DNA from: Methanomassiliicoccaceae archaeon UBA71 | GTDB lineage: Archaea > Thermoplasmatota > Thermoplasmata > Methanomassiliicoccales > Methanomethylophilaceae | Reading direction: 5' to 3' | Assembly: GCA_002504405.1 (NCBI GenBank) | Contig: DARO01000012.1 | Coordinates: 136,328-200,327 of the forward strand | Length of the DNA stretch: 64,000 nt | Part shown: piece by piece, positions 1 to 8,784 of the stretch | Numbering within the stretch: position 1 is the first letter of the stretch | How the letters are laid out: every line of letters begins with the position of its first letter | Position numbers and translations under genes: made by a program | The notes under the pieces: model-generated | Database searches by the model: none | What the model was told of the DNA's origin: nothing | The model's input: only the letters and a program-made list of their open reading frames with translations

Positions 1-2256
1 GATTCCCGACTCATCGCCGGCGGCCTCGCCCCTTACTGTCGCGCCGGGCGTACCCGACAGGGCCTCGCGCGCCCCGCGTATGGCATCCGAATCGGGGAGC
101 AGGCGGAGACCGTCCTCCGCCGCCGCAACGGCGGCATCCATCCGGCCCATCCCCTCCAGGCATCTCACCCTCATCAGGACGGCCCCCTCGTCGGCAACCC
201 CCGGGGGCAGCAGGTCGTAGGACTCCAGCGCGCCCTCGGGATCCCCCATGGCGATCTGTATGCCCATCCTCTCGCGGATTATCCCCGGGTTCGACGGGTC
301 CGCGGCGCGTGCCAGCTCCAGGTAGTGGAGAGCGTCGACGTACCTCGACATGCCCGCGAATATGGCGGCCTTGCGGACGAGGGCGTACACCGACCCCCTC
401 TCCAGCTCTATGGCGCGGTTCAGCGACTCGACGGCCCCGGACGCGTCCCCCTTGGCCTCCTGGACGGAGGCCTTCGATATCCAGTACTCGGGCTCGCCGA
501 GATCCAGCAGCAGGGCGCGGTTATACGCCTCCTCGGCCGAGTCGAGGTCTCCGCGCCTCTCGTCCGCCATCCCCTTGGAGTACCAGAGGACCGGGTTGTC
601 CGGGTCGGCCTTGGCGGCCGCGGCGTAGGACGCCGACGCCTTGAGGTACTCGCCGAGGCCGTACTCAGCGTTGCCCCTCAGCCTCTTGATCTCAGGGCCC
701 CCGGGGAACGAGGACTCCGCGTCCCTGCACAGCAGGACCGCGTCCCTGAGGAGGCCGGAGGCCACCAGAACGGACACGGCCCTTACCGCGACCTTCCTCC
801 CCCCGTCCACGCGGACGGCGCGGGAGCACATGTCCACGACGGTCTCGTCCTCCCCGGTGGCCGACAGGGCCTCCGCCAGGGAGAGCATCGCCTCCGTGTC
901 GGAGTAGTCGGACTCCAGCAGGGACCTGCATATCCCGGCGGCCCCGGCGAAGTCGCCGCGGGACACCATCATGTCCTTCCTGAGGAGCAGGGCATCCCTG
1001 TTGCACGGGTCGATGGCGAGGACGCGGATGCACTCCTTCTCCGCCCTCTGCACGCTGTCCGTCAGGAACAGCATCCTGGCCCTCTGGACCCTGGCCCCCA
1101 GGCAGTCCGGGTCCCTACGGACGGCCTCGGACGCACAGGCCCTGGCACCGGGGTAGTCCCCCGCCCTCATCCTGAGGACCGACTGCATGGCGAGCGCGTC
1201 GGGGTCGCCGCGGTTGGACTCCATGTACGAGGCCAGAAGGCCGGATGCCTGGGCCTCCATCCCCCTGGACAGCAGGAGGCGGACCGCGCCGATGAGCTGG
1301 TCCGACCCCGCCCATTCGCTGTCGAGGTAGGAGCGTATGGCGTCCATCGCCTCCGCCCCGTCCCCCAGTGCCAGCCTGGCCCTGGCGATGCACCTCATGA
1401 CCGCAGGGGACGACTGGTCCGCGGAGGAGAGGAGGTCGAGGGCCCCTACGGGGTCCCCCGCCTCTATGTGGGCATCCGCCGCCTCCACGCGGACGAACGG
1501 CATCGTGTCCCGGACGATCCTCCCGTATACCATGCACGCGGAGTGCCAGTCCTTCTCGTCCACGGACATCCTGGCGGATGCCAGGAGGAACTCCGGGTCG
1601 CCGTCCCTGTAGTAGCTCGAACCCACGAGCATGTCGGAGGCCGCTTCCCTGGACCCCCTGTACCACTCGTAGTATATCCGGTAGAGGTCCTGGACCCTCC
1701 CCTCCCCCGGGGGGTTGGGCGGGTCGCCGCCGGACAGTATGGCCTGTATGTTCTGCCTCTGGGCCCACCCTCCGGACGGGTCCGTCTCCATAAGTATGGG
1801 GTAGACCTCCTGATGCGACGGGTCGGCGGAGTACGCCCTCAGGGCGCTCTCGCCGGCACCGGCCGGATCCCCCTTGGCGAGGCGGATGCGCGCCTCGGCG
1901 ACGGACCTGTGGAGTATCTCCTGGGACCTCGAGGACATCGAGAGGAGCTCCTCCGCCGATGCCGTGTCCCCGCGGGAGAGGAGGGCCTCGGCCGCCTCCA
2001 CCGACGGCAGGCAGTCCCTCGAGCGGGACCTGGAGACCACCTCTTTCAGTACGTCCGGCCCGGCTCCCTCGGCAGAGAGCTGCCTGACGAGGCTCACCAG
2101 GAGCGCCGAGCTGACCCCTCCCTCCTGGGACCTCAGCTCCTCGAGCACCGTCTGCGCCGGGCTCCTGGATCCGTGGATCGGCAGGCGGCCGCCCCCGTTG
2201 AGACGCCTCCACGAACGTATCTCGAAGGGTGACTTCAGTATGGGGCGGCCTGACAT
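1..2256 (-). CDS. Tetratricopeptide-repeat protein, C-terminus beyond window edge
   Basis: This frame is open from the ATG at 2256 down to base 1 with no stop, giving 752 visible residues. The translation is almost entirely alanine/leucine-rich helical pairs of the TPR type. In the second half typical repeat ends recur, such as DPDNPVLWYSKG and YNRALLLDLGEPEYWISKA. Such proteins are protein-interaction scaffolds. No catalytic domain, signal peptide or membrane segment is visible in this part. The start is chosen because it follows an AT-rich stretch (about 2278-2290) that could be the promoter and because homologous-looking helices begin soon after. Long open frames on the other strand here are codon-bias shadows. 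The partner or pathway cannot be read from the sequence. Confidence 0.85.
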   Translation of the reverse strand, partial: MSGRPILKSPFEIRSWRRLNGGGRLPIHGSRSPAQTVLEELRSQEGGVSSALLVSLVRQLSAEGAGPDVLKEVVSRSRSRDCLPSVEAAEALLSRGDTASAEELLSMSSRSQEILHRSVAEARIRLAKGDPAGAGESALRAYSADPSHQEVYPILMETDPSGGWAQRQNIQAILSGGDPPNPPGEGRVQDLYRIYYEWYRGSREAASDMLVGSSYYRDGDPEFLLASARMSVDEKDWHSACMVYGRIVRDTMPFVRVEAADAHIEAGDPVGALDLLSSADQSSPAVMRCIARARLALGDGAEAMDAIRSYLDSEWAGSDQLIGAVRLLLSRGMEAQASGLLASYMESNRGDPDALAMQSVLRMRAGDYPGARACASEAVRRDPDCLGARVQRARMLFLTDSVQRAEKECIRVLAIDPCNRDALLLRKDMMVSRGDFAGAAGICRSLLESDYSDTEAMLSLAEALSATGEDETVVDMCSRAVRVDGGRKVAVRAVSVLVASGLLRDAVLLCRDAESSFPGGPEIKRLRGNAEYGLGEYLKASASYAAAAKADPDNPVLWYSKGMADERRGDLDSAEEAYNRALLLDLGEPEYWISKASVQEAKGDASGAVESLNRAIELERGSVYALVRKAAIFAGMSRYVDALHYLELARAADPSNPGIIRERMGIQIAMGDPEGALESYDLLPPGVADEGAVLMRVRCLEGMGRMDAAVAAAEDGLRLLPDSDAIRGAREALSGTPGATVRGEAAGDESGI

Positions 2257-2319
2257 GCCCGCGTATAGGGGGAGACGGATAATTAATGTTGCCCGGAACC
2301 ATCCGCCGGACAACTAAGG

Positions 2320-2327
2320 TTATATAC
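2320..2327 (+). promoter_or_regulatory. TATA box of tRNA-Gly(UCC)
   Basis: TTATATAC lies 26-33 bp before the first base of the tRNA, the normal archaeal TATA spacing, in an otherwise GC-rich spacer. Confidence 0.6.
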
Positions 2328-2352
2328 AGCATTGTTCTAGGGGGGTATCAGT

Positions 2353-2425
2353 GCAGCTGTGATCTAGCTGGTTAGGATCTGAGCCTTCCAAGCTCATTGC
2401 CCGGGTTCGAATCCCGGCGGCTGCA
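2353..2425 (+). tRNA. tRNA-Gly (anticodon UCC)
   Basis: The sequence folds as a complete cloverleaf of 73 nt. The acceptor stem GCAGCTG pairs with CGGCTGC, the anticodon stem TGAGC/GCTCA carries loop CTTCCAA (anticodon TCC at 2387-2389), and the T arm is CCGGG-TTCGAAT-CCCGG. The discriminator is A and CCA is not encoded. A T-run follows directly. The 3' half is a classic target for archaeal integrases, and a recombinase gene starts 48 bp downstream on the other strand. Confidence 0.95.
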
Positions 2426-2472
2426 CTTTTTTACCCCCCATCCAGACATCGAAATGGTGCAACCTTTCTGAT

Positions 2473-3156
2473 TCACCACACCTCCTTCGCGGCCTCGATG
2501 GCCCTGTCTTCCCCTTTTCTGCAATAGTAGAGCTCCGTGGTCTTGGTCGTGTCGTGGCCCATGAGCACCGACACGTTCTCCACCTCGACGCCCTTGTTGA
2601 GGTAGATCTGTCCGAACGCCCTGCGGCAGTCGCGGAGCTCGAATGTCTCCCCGACGGCATCCTCCACGATCCTCTTGATCTTGCGGATGCTGTTGCCGGA
2701 CAGGAACGAGTACTTGCCGTTCATCGCGAAGAACAGGGCGTCGCTCTGCGCCTTGTGGCTGCGGAGCCAAGCGTCCCTCACGACGAGGTAGTTCAGCACT
2801 ATGGGCTGGAGCTCCCCGGGGACGGGGACGCTCCTGGGCTCGCCGCAGGTGTCCTCGCCTTTGACATGCTCGAAGCGGATCTCCCACCTGTCGGTGTCGA
2901 GGTCCCCGATCCTCGCGAGGCGCAGCTCCTTGTTCCTGGCGCCGGTGCCTATGTACATCAGCACCAGGGTGAACGCGCGGGACATGCGGAAGTCGTACTG
3001 GTCGATGTCGCGGTAGACCGCGAGGATCCTGCGGTACGTGTCCTCCGGCAGCGGGTCCAGCCTCTTCTGCTTCGCCCTCTGCTTCATCCCGGGGTTCCTG
3101 ACGAGGCACCTGTCGACGGCGTTGTCATCGTTGTACCTCAGCAGCTGCCTCAGCAC
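2473..3156 (-). CDS. Tyrosine recombinase (integrase), 5' end decayed
   Basis: The 227-residue frame holds the catalytic domain of a XerC/D-type tyrosine recombinase. Box I arginine lies in GARNKELRLARIGDLD, box II reads RDCRRAF with arginine where histidine is usual (RxxR), LMGHD follows, and the nucleophile is in TTELYY. The SAM-like N-terminal domain is missing from this frame. Recognisable upstream sequence (LAYLRYRKGRKVG) continues in another frame at about 3185-3280, and the joined text SDYNHDTSVLRQLLRYN reads naturally. A frameshift and probable deletion have therefore damaged the 5' end. The frame has only a GTG start and an upstream in-frame stop. Its place beside tRNA-Gly suggests it once integrated an element there. 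It is probably inactive. Confidence 0.75.
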   Translation of the reverse strand: MLRQLLRYNDDNAVDRCLVRNPGMKQRAKQKRLDPLPEDTYRRILAVYRDIDQYDFRMSRAFTLVLMYIGTGARNKELRLARIGDLDTDRWEIRFEHVKGEDTCGEPRSVPVPGELQPIVLNYLVVRDAWLRSHKAQSDALFFAMNGKYSFLSGNSIRKIKRIVEDAVGETFELRDCRRAFGQIYLNKGVEVENVSVLMGHDTTKTTELYYCRKGEDRAIEAAKEVW

Positions 3157-3281
3157 CGATGTGTCGTGGTTGTAGTCCGACGGCCCCGACCTTGCGGCCC
3201 TTGCGGTACCTCAGGTAGGCCAGAACGGCGATAGAGCACGCGTCGATGGCCATTGCCAGCCTGTCCAGGGAGGTGGCCTGA

Positions 3282-3577
3282 ATGACTCTGTTCGAGACCG
3301 GGCAGGTCGTCACAACCTGCGGAATCGCACAGGCCATGGGGGACGACTACTCGTTCCTCCTGAGCGTCAGGGGTGCCTGGAGAGGCACTGCAGGGGCAAC
3401 TGGGGGGACGTCGGCGAGGACGGTAGGCAGATGAACGACGATGCCATCGAAGCCGAGAGGAGTGGGGAGCCTACGGACAGGCTGTTCAGCCTATACAGCA
3501 TCGGGGACAGGGAGATCTGCATCATCACGGAATGGGACAGGTCGGCGACGACCATACTGTTCCCGGAGGAGTATTGA
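3282..3577 (+). pseudogene. Small conserved hypothetical protein (~98 aa), frameshifted
   Basis: ATG at 3282 opens with TLFETGQVVTTCGIAQAM and GDDYSFLLSVR. After about base 3372 the sense text continues in another frame as CLERHCRGNWGDVGEDG and ends ITEWDRSATTILFPEEY at 3577. The two halves together resemble the widespread roughly 90-residue family found on plasmids and integrated elements, often mislabelled as type I restriction subunit M, whose members end in a similar TVLFPDEY-like motif. One missing base in AGGGGTGCC explains the break. The function of the family is unknown to me. Its position next to the decayed integrase supports a mobile origin. Confidence 0.65.
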
Positions 3578-3646
3578 AACAACAGGTCGGGGGAACCTCC
3601 GACCTACAACCCTTTCGGGTCGGTCGGACCACTTAAATCCGACGGG

Positions 3647-3781
3647 ATGTTCCGACGGGGCATGACCTGCGCCTTCTGCCACTGCGAGATCCCCGACACG
3701 CAGCCCTTCAACTTCTGTCCGTTCTGCGGACAGGCCATCATGGCTGCTCCGGACCCGACCAACGGAAGGAAACCATTCTGA
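3647..3781 (+). CDS. Tiny zinc-ribbon protein (39-44 aa)
   Basis: A short frame encodes two zinc knuckles, CAFCHCE and CPFCGQ, spaced as in rubredoxin-like zinc ribbons, then a short basic tail and TGA at 3781. ATG codons at 3647 and 3662 are both possible. A TTAAAT element at about 3633-3638 would place transcription start close to the second, as in leaderless archaeal mRNAs. Such mini zinc ribbons are common in archaeal genomes and element edges, and no function can be assigned. Confidence 0.5.
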   Translation: MFRRGMTCAFCHCEIPDTQPFNFCPFCGQAIMAAPDPTNGRKPF

Positions 3782-3908
3782 CATGTAGGGCGGGGAACAC
3801 GGGTCGCGTATCAACGGTTATGGAATGGCGTCACGATCGATATCAGCGTTGACACCTATCCGAACCGTCGACACCGTTCGGGGCTCTGACGGGTCGGATT
3901 GCCGGTGA

Positions 3909-3952
3909 TTGCCTATTAAGTACCGTTTAATTGCCTATTAAGTACCGTTTAA
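3909..3952. repeat. Perfect 22-bp tandem direct repeat, two copies
   Basis: Two adjacent identical 22-bp units (3909-3930 and 3931-3952), each starting TTGCCTATTAAG and ending GTTTAA, abut the MITE-like element beginning at 3953. They could be a duplicated insertion footprint or a small iteron-like binding site. Confidence 0.85.
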
Positions 3953-4078
3953 CTCGAGTTGGACAGTTGTGCTGATTCCGAGGGACGGGTTCAAGGTCGA
4001 CCGCATATACACCGACGAAAACGACCTCACACGCCGGATTTCAGCGGTTTTGGACTGTTATCGAGGGTGTTCTATGGT

Positions 4079-4108
4079 GCTTCCCGGGGGTCTACGACCC
4101 CGGGAAGC
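4079..4108. repeat. Strong stem-loop inside the MITE-like element
   Basis: GCTTCCCGGGG pairs perfectly with CCCCGGGAAGC around an 8-nt loop. No T-run follows, so it is more likely a structural part of the element than a terminator. Confidence 0.7.
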
Positions 4109-4212
4109 CGTATAAAACACCAACTGTCCAATGAACCTCGGTTCCCAAATTTTTACGGATATCTGGCTATGTTCATTGGACAGGAGATTTCCTTCAGAAA
4201 AATTTCCCTCAG

Positions 4213-5049
4213 ATGCTTAGATGTGAAGTTCCGATTCGACAATTTGATTCAAGACGTGACAGAGTCAAAAATCGGCTCGCACTGAAAACTCAACTGTCCA
4301 ACTCGAGTTACAACGGGTATCATCGCACATACTGCCTTGATTCGGTCGGCGAGGTGATCTCTCGTGAGAATGAGTTCGGCAGCAATTTCTCCAGTGTCAG
4401 GGAGTTCGAGGTGTTCTACAACAGACAGAGAATCGGTACCATACAATCGATTCCTTCTATCGGGGAGATAATTCAGCTAGCTGGAGAATCATGGGAGGTA
4501 GTTTCCATTGACAGTAAGTATTCACGTATACTGGTGAAGGACTCCACGAAGATCACCGAGACATTCTGGAAATCCGGAGGCAGTGACATCCAAACGAGGC
4601 TCATGAGATCCATGTACGAATGTCTGACCTCGGATGAGAATTACTCGTATCTGGATGAGAGAGCGACATCGATCTTGGACTCCACTAGAAGATCATTCAG
4701 AGAATATGGTCTTGATGGAATCCTGGTGCAGTATGATGGGGCTCTTCATCTGTTCCCATGGTTAGGAACAGTTCAGTTCGATACCCTCTTTCGCATTTTG
4801 GAAAAGGCCGATGTGGCGAATGTTTGTCAGCTACCGTACAGCATGATCATCAAGGAGGGGACAACGTTGGAAAGAATCAACAACATTCTGTTATCGTATC
4901 AGGAGCCGTCTCAACTAGAGTCACTGGTGTCTGAAGAAGAACTGAGACATACCTCGGTTTTGGGCAAGTACAGCCGGTACATCCCTCTGGAGTTGTTGAA
5001 GAAGCAATTTATCAAAGATCGTTTAGACGCTGATTTCGTACTTAGATAA
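4213..5049 (+). pseudogene. C-terminal remnant of Lhr-type SF2 helicase
   Basis: From about residue 30 the frame reads like the post-helicase C-terminal half of Lhr-like DEAD/DEAH helicases: FEVFYNRQRIGTIQSIP, then LAGESWEVVSID, then a domain with YLDERATSILDSTRRSFRE and LFPWLGTVQFDTL, ending KYSRYIPLELLKKQFIKDR. All helicase motifs (Walker A, DEAH, motif VI) are absent. The 5' part of the frame is simply the mobile-element end at 4217-4307, so a full helicase gene was cut by that insertion or by a rearrangement. It converges on the dnd operon and was probably a further component of the same defence locus. About 250 residues survive of a protein normally several times longer. Confidence 0.65.
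4217..4307 (+). repeat. Left copy of ~92-bp inverted repeat bounding the defence block
   Basis: The sequence from TTAGATGTGAAG to the end CCAACTCGAG recurs in reverse complement at 16657-16750 with a handful of changes (a longer A-run, a few substitutions). The pair encloses 12.4 kb of AT-richer DNA carrying the dnd genes. Confidence 0.85.
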
Positions 5050-5095
5050 CTATACCGATATTAGGGCTGTATTCTAATTTTGAGTCTGTCCATGG

Positions 5096-5473
5096 TTATA
5101 TATTATCATTCAGGATAAAACGAGAGAGAAATTCAACTGGCGAATTGATGGTTTCATATTGAGATTCCATTATTTCGAGACCATTTTCTAGATGATTTCT
5201 GATGATTATGTTAAAAAAATCTGGTCCAGCAGATTCGTTCTGAATGTATGAGCCAACTGCACGGTAAATAAGTTCATCAGGGCCATATATTGTAGATTTG
5301 TTAAATTCATAGCCATCTGTATCTGTCTGTATCTCGGTAGATACAGGTTTAGATTCAGCTAAAGAAATCGAGATGGCAATACGACAGATTACATTTCTTT
5401 TCAAATCGAGACGATTAGAAAGAAAATTCAATTGTTCAGACGATTTTTTTGATAATTTCAACTTATCTGCCAT
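5096..5473 (-). CDS. dndE: DNA sulfur modification protein DndE
   Basis: A 125-residue protein whose N-terminus KLSKKSSEQLNFLSNR followed by VICRIAISISL is characteristic of DndE, the small subunit of the phosphorothioation complex. DndE binds nicked DNA and works with DndC and DndD to replace a non-bridging backbone oxygen with sulfur. EFNKSTIYGPDELIYRA follows as in the family. It starts 3 bp after the dndD stop, so it is translated from the same mRNA and is the last gene of the operon. The stop is TAA at 5096. Base composition is AT-rich like its neighbours and unlike the surrounding core genome. Confidence 0.88.
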   Translation of the reverse strand: MADKLKLSKKSSEQLNFLSNRLDLKRNVICRIAISISLAESKPVSTEIQTDTDGYEFNKSTIYGPDELIYRAVGSYIQNESAGPDFFNIIIRNHLENGLEIMESQYETINSPVEFLSRFILNDNI

Positions 5474-5476
5474 AGT

Positions 5477-7426
5477 TCACCTAAAGTATCCCTCTTGTAC
5501 CTTTGGATTACCAGATGATAAGAGGTATGTCCTTGATATTATCGGTTCGATTATCGGTAATGAGTTTTTCGTAATTTCACGGTCATGTGAGAGAATAATA
5601 ACCTGATTGCTAATATTCGGATATAGTTCATGAATTAAGTTCTGGACATGGATTGAATCCATGCGGCCTAAGGGAGAATCGATTATTATTGGTAGTTTGG
5701 ATTTAGAGAGTCCTGTTAAACTGTATATAACAGAATACATTAGAATTCCTTTCTCTCCCTCTGATATCCATTCAACATCTATTTCTGAACTGTCATATCC
5801 TTCTAATGTAATGTTATAATCCGGATTTATGTGGATATACCGCACCATATCCTCTTTGTTTTTTAACCTCCCATATATCTCATTAAGTCTTTTTTCAAAA
5901 ACCTGGATTCCATTTTCAGAAGCTATATCACTGCGTGTACGAATCAGATCCATGAGTTCATCGATATTTTGTACCGCATGTTGGTCCCGGTCCGAAAGAA
6001 TGAGACTGCGCTCTTCTCTGGAAAGTTCGCGACGTGCTTGCTCTAAATCTTCATTTTTAGCTTGGATACTTCCTATCTTTTGAGACACTTTTTCTTTGAT
6101 TGTTTCCAGTTTAACCATCAGTGTTGATAATTGTTCATCAAAATCGGTACTTACATCGTCTTTGTAACGTGATGCATCCCGCTCTAGTTTATTTTTCTTA
6201 AACATTAAATTTTCACGTTCATAAAGGTACTTAATGAATGTGTATTTCTCTTCTCCCATTTCAATTTGGGCTCTTAGGTCATTAATTTGTCCCGCTGTAA
6301 GGTCTAATATTGCATTCATATTTTGATTATCATCTGTATGTATAGGAAGATACGATTCAAGAAATACGACTAAACGATCTATCTCGTTATCAGAGAAACC
6401 ATTGTTGTGCATTTCGGGTACAATCTGGTTTAGTTTTTTCTTGATATAGTTATTCAATATGTTCCGATTATTGGAATCGTTTTCTCTGTCAGCGGCATCT
6501 AGAGTTTCAATTAGGATTTTCTTGAGTATCAAACGAATTAGAGGTCCATATGCGAAATCATATACTTTTTCAGATACAGCAGACAATTCTGTTGTTATTT
6601 CCTTAAGATTATTGGCAGCTAATTCACGCTCAGAGTTTTTAATTCCAATAATCCTATTATATTCCGTTTTCATAGTCTCTATATCAAATTCTATGGAGGT
6701 TTTTTCTGTTTCTAATGTAGACAGATCATAATTTAACTTGCCGACTTCAGACTCAAGAGAATTAATTCTTTCATCGAGTGCTTTCATTCTCTTTTTAACT
6801 GAGGGTTTAATATCATTACGAAGAAGGTGCCGCCTAACTTCTGCAAGATCTGTAGAAAGAACATCCAATTTGGAAATACCAGTAATATCGCGAATGGCTG
6901 TTCTTAGATAATTGGAAGAATCATTTGAAGCAATAGTGTCACGGATTTTTTCTCCATCGAAGAAAAAGTATCTGGAGATATGTGCTGGAATGATGTGTTG
7001 AATGTAATATTCCCAGTAATTACGTTCGATCAATTCTACCTCTTTTCCATCTTTTGTAAGAGACAGTTGTTCGATGATCTTATCATTCTCTGTTGATCTG
7101 TGAGTAAAACTGCGACGTATCGTTAATCTCATTCCTTCTTCTGAATCATCTAGTTCTACATCCATTTCGATGTACATTGACTCATCCGTGTGATGTTTAG
7201 ACCACATTTTAGAGACATACATCTGATATTTGGAATCAGACATTGGATTTCCATTTACTTTTGGTCCGTATAGACAAAATTTGATAGCTTCTGAGAGGGA
7301 GGTCTTACCTGAACCGTTCATTCCTCCAACAAGAATAACATTTTTGCCAGGTGTTGTGGAGAAATTAAATTCATTGAATCCTGGATAATTTTTAAAATTG
7401 ACAATACGAAGCCCCGTTATAATCAT
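5477..7426 (-). CDS. dndD: DNA sulfur modification ATPase DndD (SMC/Rad50-like)
   Basis: 649 residues with SMC/RecN layout. The N-terminal LRIVNFKNYPGF precedes Walker A GMNGSGKT (residues 35-42). Two long charged coiled coils lie around residues 185-280 and 390-480. A C-terminal head carries the signature region SEGEKGILMY, Walker B LPIIIDSP and ILSHDREI. DndD supplies ATPase activity to the DndCDE modification complex. Length is close to known DndD proteins. The ATG overlaps the dndC stop by 4 bp (ATGA), and dndE follows after 3 bp. All key ATPase motifs are intact, so the modification module appears functional at sequence level. Confidence 0.92.
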   Translation of the reverse strand: MIITGLRIVNFKNYPGFNEFNFSTTPGKNVILVGGMNGSGKTSLSEAIKFCLYGPKVNGNPMSDSKYQMYVSKMWSKHHTDESMYIEMDVELDDSEEGMRLTIRRSFTHRSTENDKIIEQLSLTKDGKEVELIERNYWEYYIQHIIPAHISRYFFFDGEKIRDTIASNDSSNYLRTAIRDITGISKLDVLSTDLAEVRRHLLRNDIKPSVKKRMKALDERINSLESEVGKLNYDLSTLETEKTSIEFDIETMKTEYNRIIGIKNSERELAANNLKEITTELSAVSEKVYDFAYGPLIRLILKKILIETLDAADRENDSNNRNILNNYIKKKLNQIVPEMHNNGFSDNEIDRLVVFLESYLPIHTDDNQNMNAILDLTAGQINDLRAQIEMGEEKYTFIKYLYERENLMFKKNKLERDASRYKDDVSTDFDEQLSTLMVKLETIKEKVSQKIGSIQAKNEDLEQARRELSREERSLILSDRDQHAVQNIDELMDLIRTRSDIASENGIQVFEKRLNEIYGRLKNKEDMVRYIHINPDYNITLEGYDSSEIDVEWISEGEKGILMYSVIYSLTGLSKSKLPIIIDSPLGRMDSIHVQNLIHELYPNISNQVIILSHDREITKNSLPIIEPIISRTYLLSSGNPKVQEGYFR

Positions 7427-8724
7427 TGGTCCTTTCCCTCATTAGTCGATACCATCTGATTCATCGTGTATTCCTGAATGACTGTCTCCAGTTTTTTGTA
7501 GATGCCTACACGTTTGGAGAGATCTGACATATCGTCCTCAATGGTTAACAGACGTCCCAATAATTTCTCCAGATCATCTTTTTCTTGGAACTTTGTCGAA
7601 TCGTCGTTGACGTTGACTACACCACCATCATACATCCATAGATATTCAATGGCCCGAATTTCTTCTGGACTAATTAGTTCTACATCTGGAATGTATTTCC
7701 GTAGATCTTCTTGTATTCCTAGTAATTTTTTCAATAGGTAGTGTCTAGTTTCTAGAGTAAATGGACCCAGGACTGCATGGTTGCGATGAGTATCATGGTC
7801 CAAGTGTTTGTCTGTATAATCTGCCACGAACTTATCAATTCTCTGATTTTTACGATAAGGCTCTCTGCATTTAGGGTCATCACGCATTATTTTCAATTCA
7901 TCACGGAATTGTTTCAGCGGAATGTATTCAAAATGCCCATCTTCAATCAGGCTCTGGATAGCACGATCTTTTTCTACAACAGTACAACACCAACAACCAA
8001 ATCTGCTATGTCCAGAAGGAGGGGAGGATTCATCAAGGATGAAAGCAACTTCTTCATCATTCTTTTTATGATACATTGATTTTAGAGTTTTATTGTCATC
8101 TCCCCATGGTGAGGAATTTGACATTAGATAATCCCATACTTCTGATTCATCAAGATCTTCAATAGGGGTGTAAACAAATGCACCATCGATGTTTGTATGC
8201 TTTCTAAGTTTAGAATTCTTGATTTCATGCTTTGCCATGGTTTGAGATCTGCTGGCACTTTCAGATTTTCTAGCTCCTAGAAGTATTATTACTTCACCAT
8301 TTTGAGATATTCTGGTACAGATGTATTTGTTCATCGGTTTTATTTTCAAACGATCTGTACACCAGCGGAACCACCGATTTGGTGCGGGATATCCGCGACC
8401 AATCATATTAACCCAAAATGTGTCTGTAATGTCTGGACGAAGCATTTCCACATAGAGCGGGATCCCATCTTTTTCAGCAGTGTCGCTGATCATTTTGCAT
8501 ACATTTTTTTGACGAATTCCTACTACTGGAGCTTCAACCATCGTATCTGATGAAAGAACATACACGGGTTTTGTTCTCTCTGATGATGGCATAGACAAAA
8601 GCATGTTGTACACGAGTTGTAATGTACATGTAGAATCCTTTCCGCCGCTGAAACCAACTACCCAAGGTCTTTTGTCTGCCTTATATTGTTTTTCAAGCTC
8701 AGCCAAGATTGTTTCAGGATTCAT
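7423..8724 (-). CDS. dndC: DNA sulfur modification protein DndC (PAPS reductase-like)
   Basis: 433 residues of the adenosine-phosphosulfate reductase fold. The PP-loop SGGKDST lies at residues 26-32. Cysteines in RWCTDRLKI and GCWCCTVVEKD match those that bind the 4Fe-4S cluster of DndC. DndC carries sulfur activated by a cysteine desulfurase to DNA. No desulfurase gene (dndA/iscS) is in the window, so sulfur must come from elsewhere. The gene starts 60 bp after the upstream PLD gene and overlaps dndD by 4 bp. The alternative reading as an ordinary PAPS reductase is rejected because of the dndD-dndE neighbours and the CWCC motif. Confidence 0.92.
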   Translation of the reverse strand: MNPETILAELEKQYKADKRPWVVGFSGGKDSTCTLQLVYNMLLSMPSSERTKPVYVLSSDTMVEAPVVGIRQKNVCKMISDTAEKDGIPLYVEMLRPDITDTFWVNMIGRGYPAPNRWFRWCTDRLKIKPMNKYICTRISQNGEVIILLGARKSESASRSQTMAKHEIKNSKLRKHTNIDGAFVYTPIEDLDESEVWDYLMSNSSPWGDDNKTLKSMYHKKNDEEVAFILDESSPPSGHSRFGCWCCTVVEKDRAIQSLIEDGHFEYIPLKQFRDELKIMRDDPKCREPYRKNQRIDKFVADYTDKHLDHDTHRNHAVLGPFTLETRHYLLKKLLGIQEDLRKYIPDVELISPEEIRAIEYLWMYDGGVVNVNDDSTKFQEKDDLEKLLGRLLTIEDDMSDLSKRVGIYKKLETVIQEYTMNQMVSTNEGKDQ

Positions 8725-8784
8725 AGGTCTCTCTCACAAACTCAATTTGGACGGTAATGACAATCCAGTATATTGAGATCTGGG

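Larger units (their letters stand above)
3953..4307. mobile_element. MITE-like element with 17-bp terminal inverted repeats
   Basis: The left end CTCGAGTTGGACAGTTG (3953-3969) is exactly matched by its reverse complement at 4291-4307, enclosing 355 bp with no complete gene. A related internal pair, AACTGTCCAATGAAC at about 4125 and TTCATTGGACAG at 4169, adds symmetry. A short coding-like remnant (LIPRDGFKVDRIYTDEN) sits at about 3968-4110. The right 91 bp recur inverted at 16657-16750. No transposase matching these ends is visible, so it looks like a non-autonomous or deletion-derived element. Confidence 0.6.

Noticed and set aside
325..2232. 635-codon open frame on the plus strand
   Set aside because: It is the mirror of the TPR gene in GC-rich DNA; its text is proline/arginine/valine-rich with no domain, while the minus-strand frame shows clear TPR helices.
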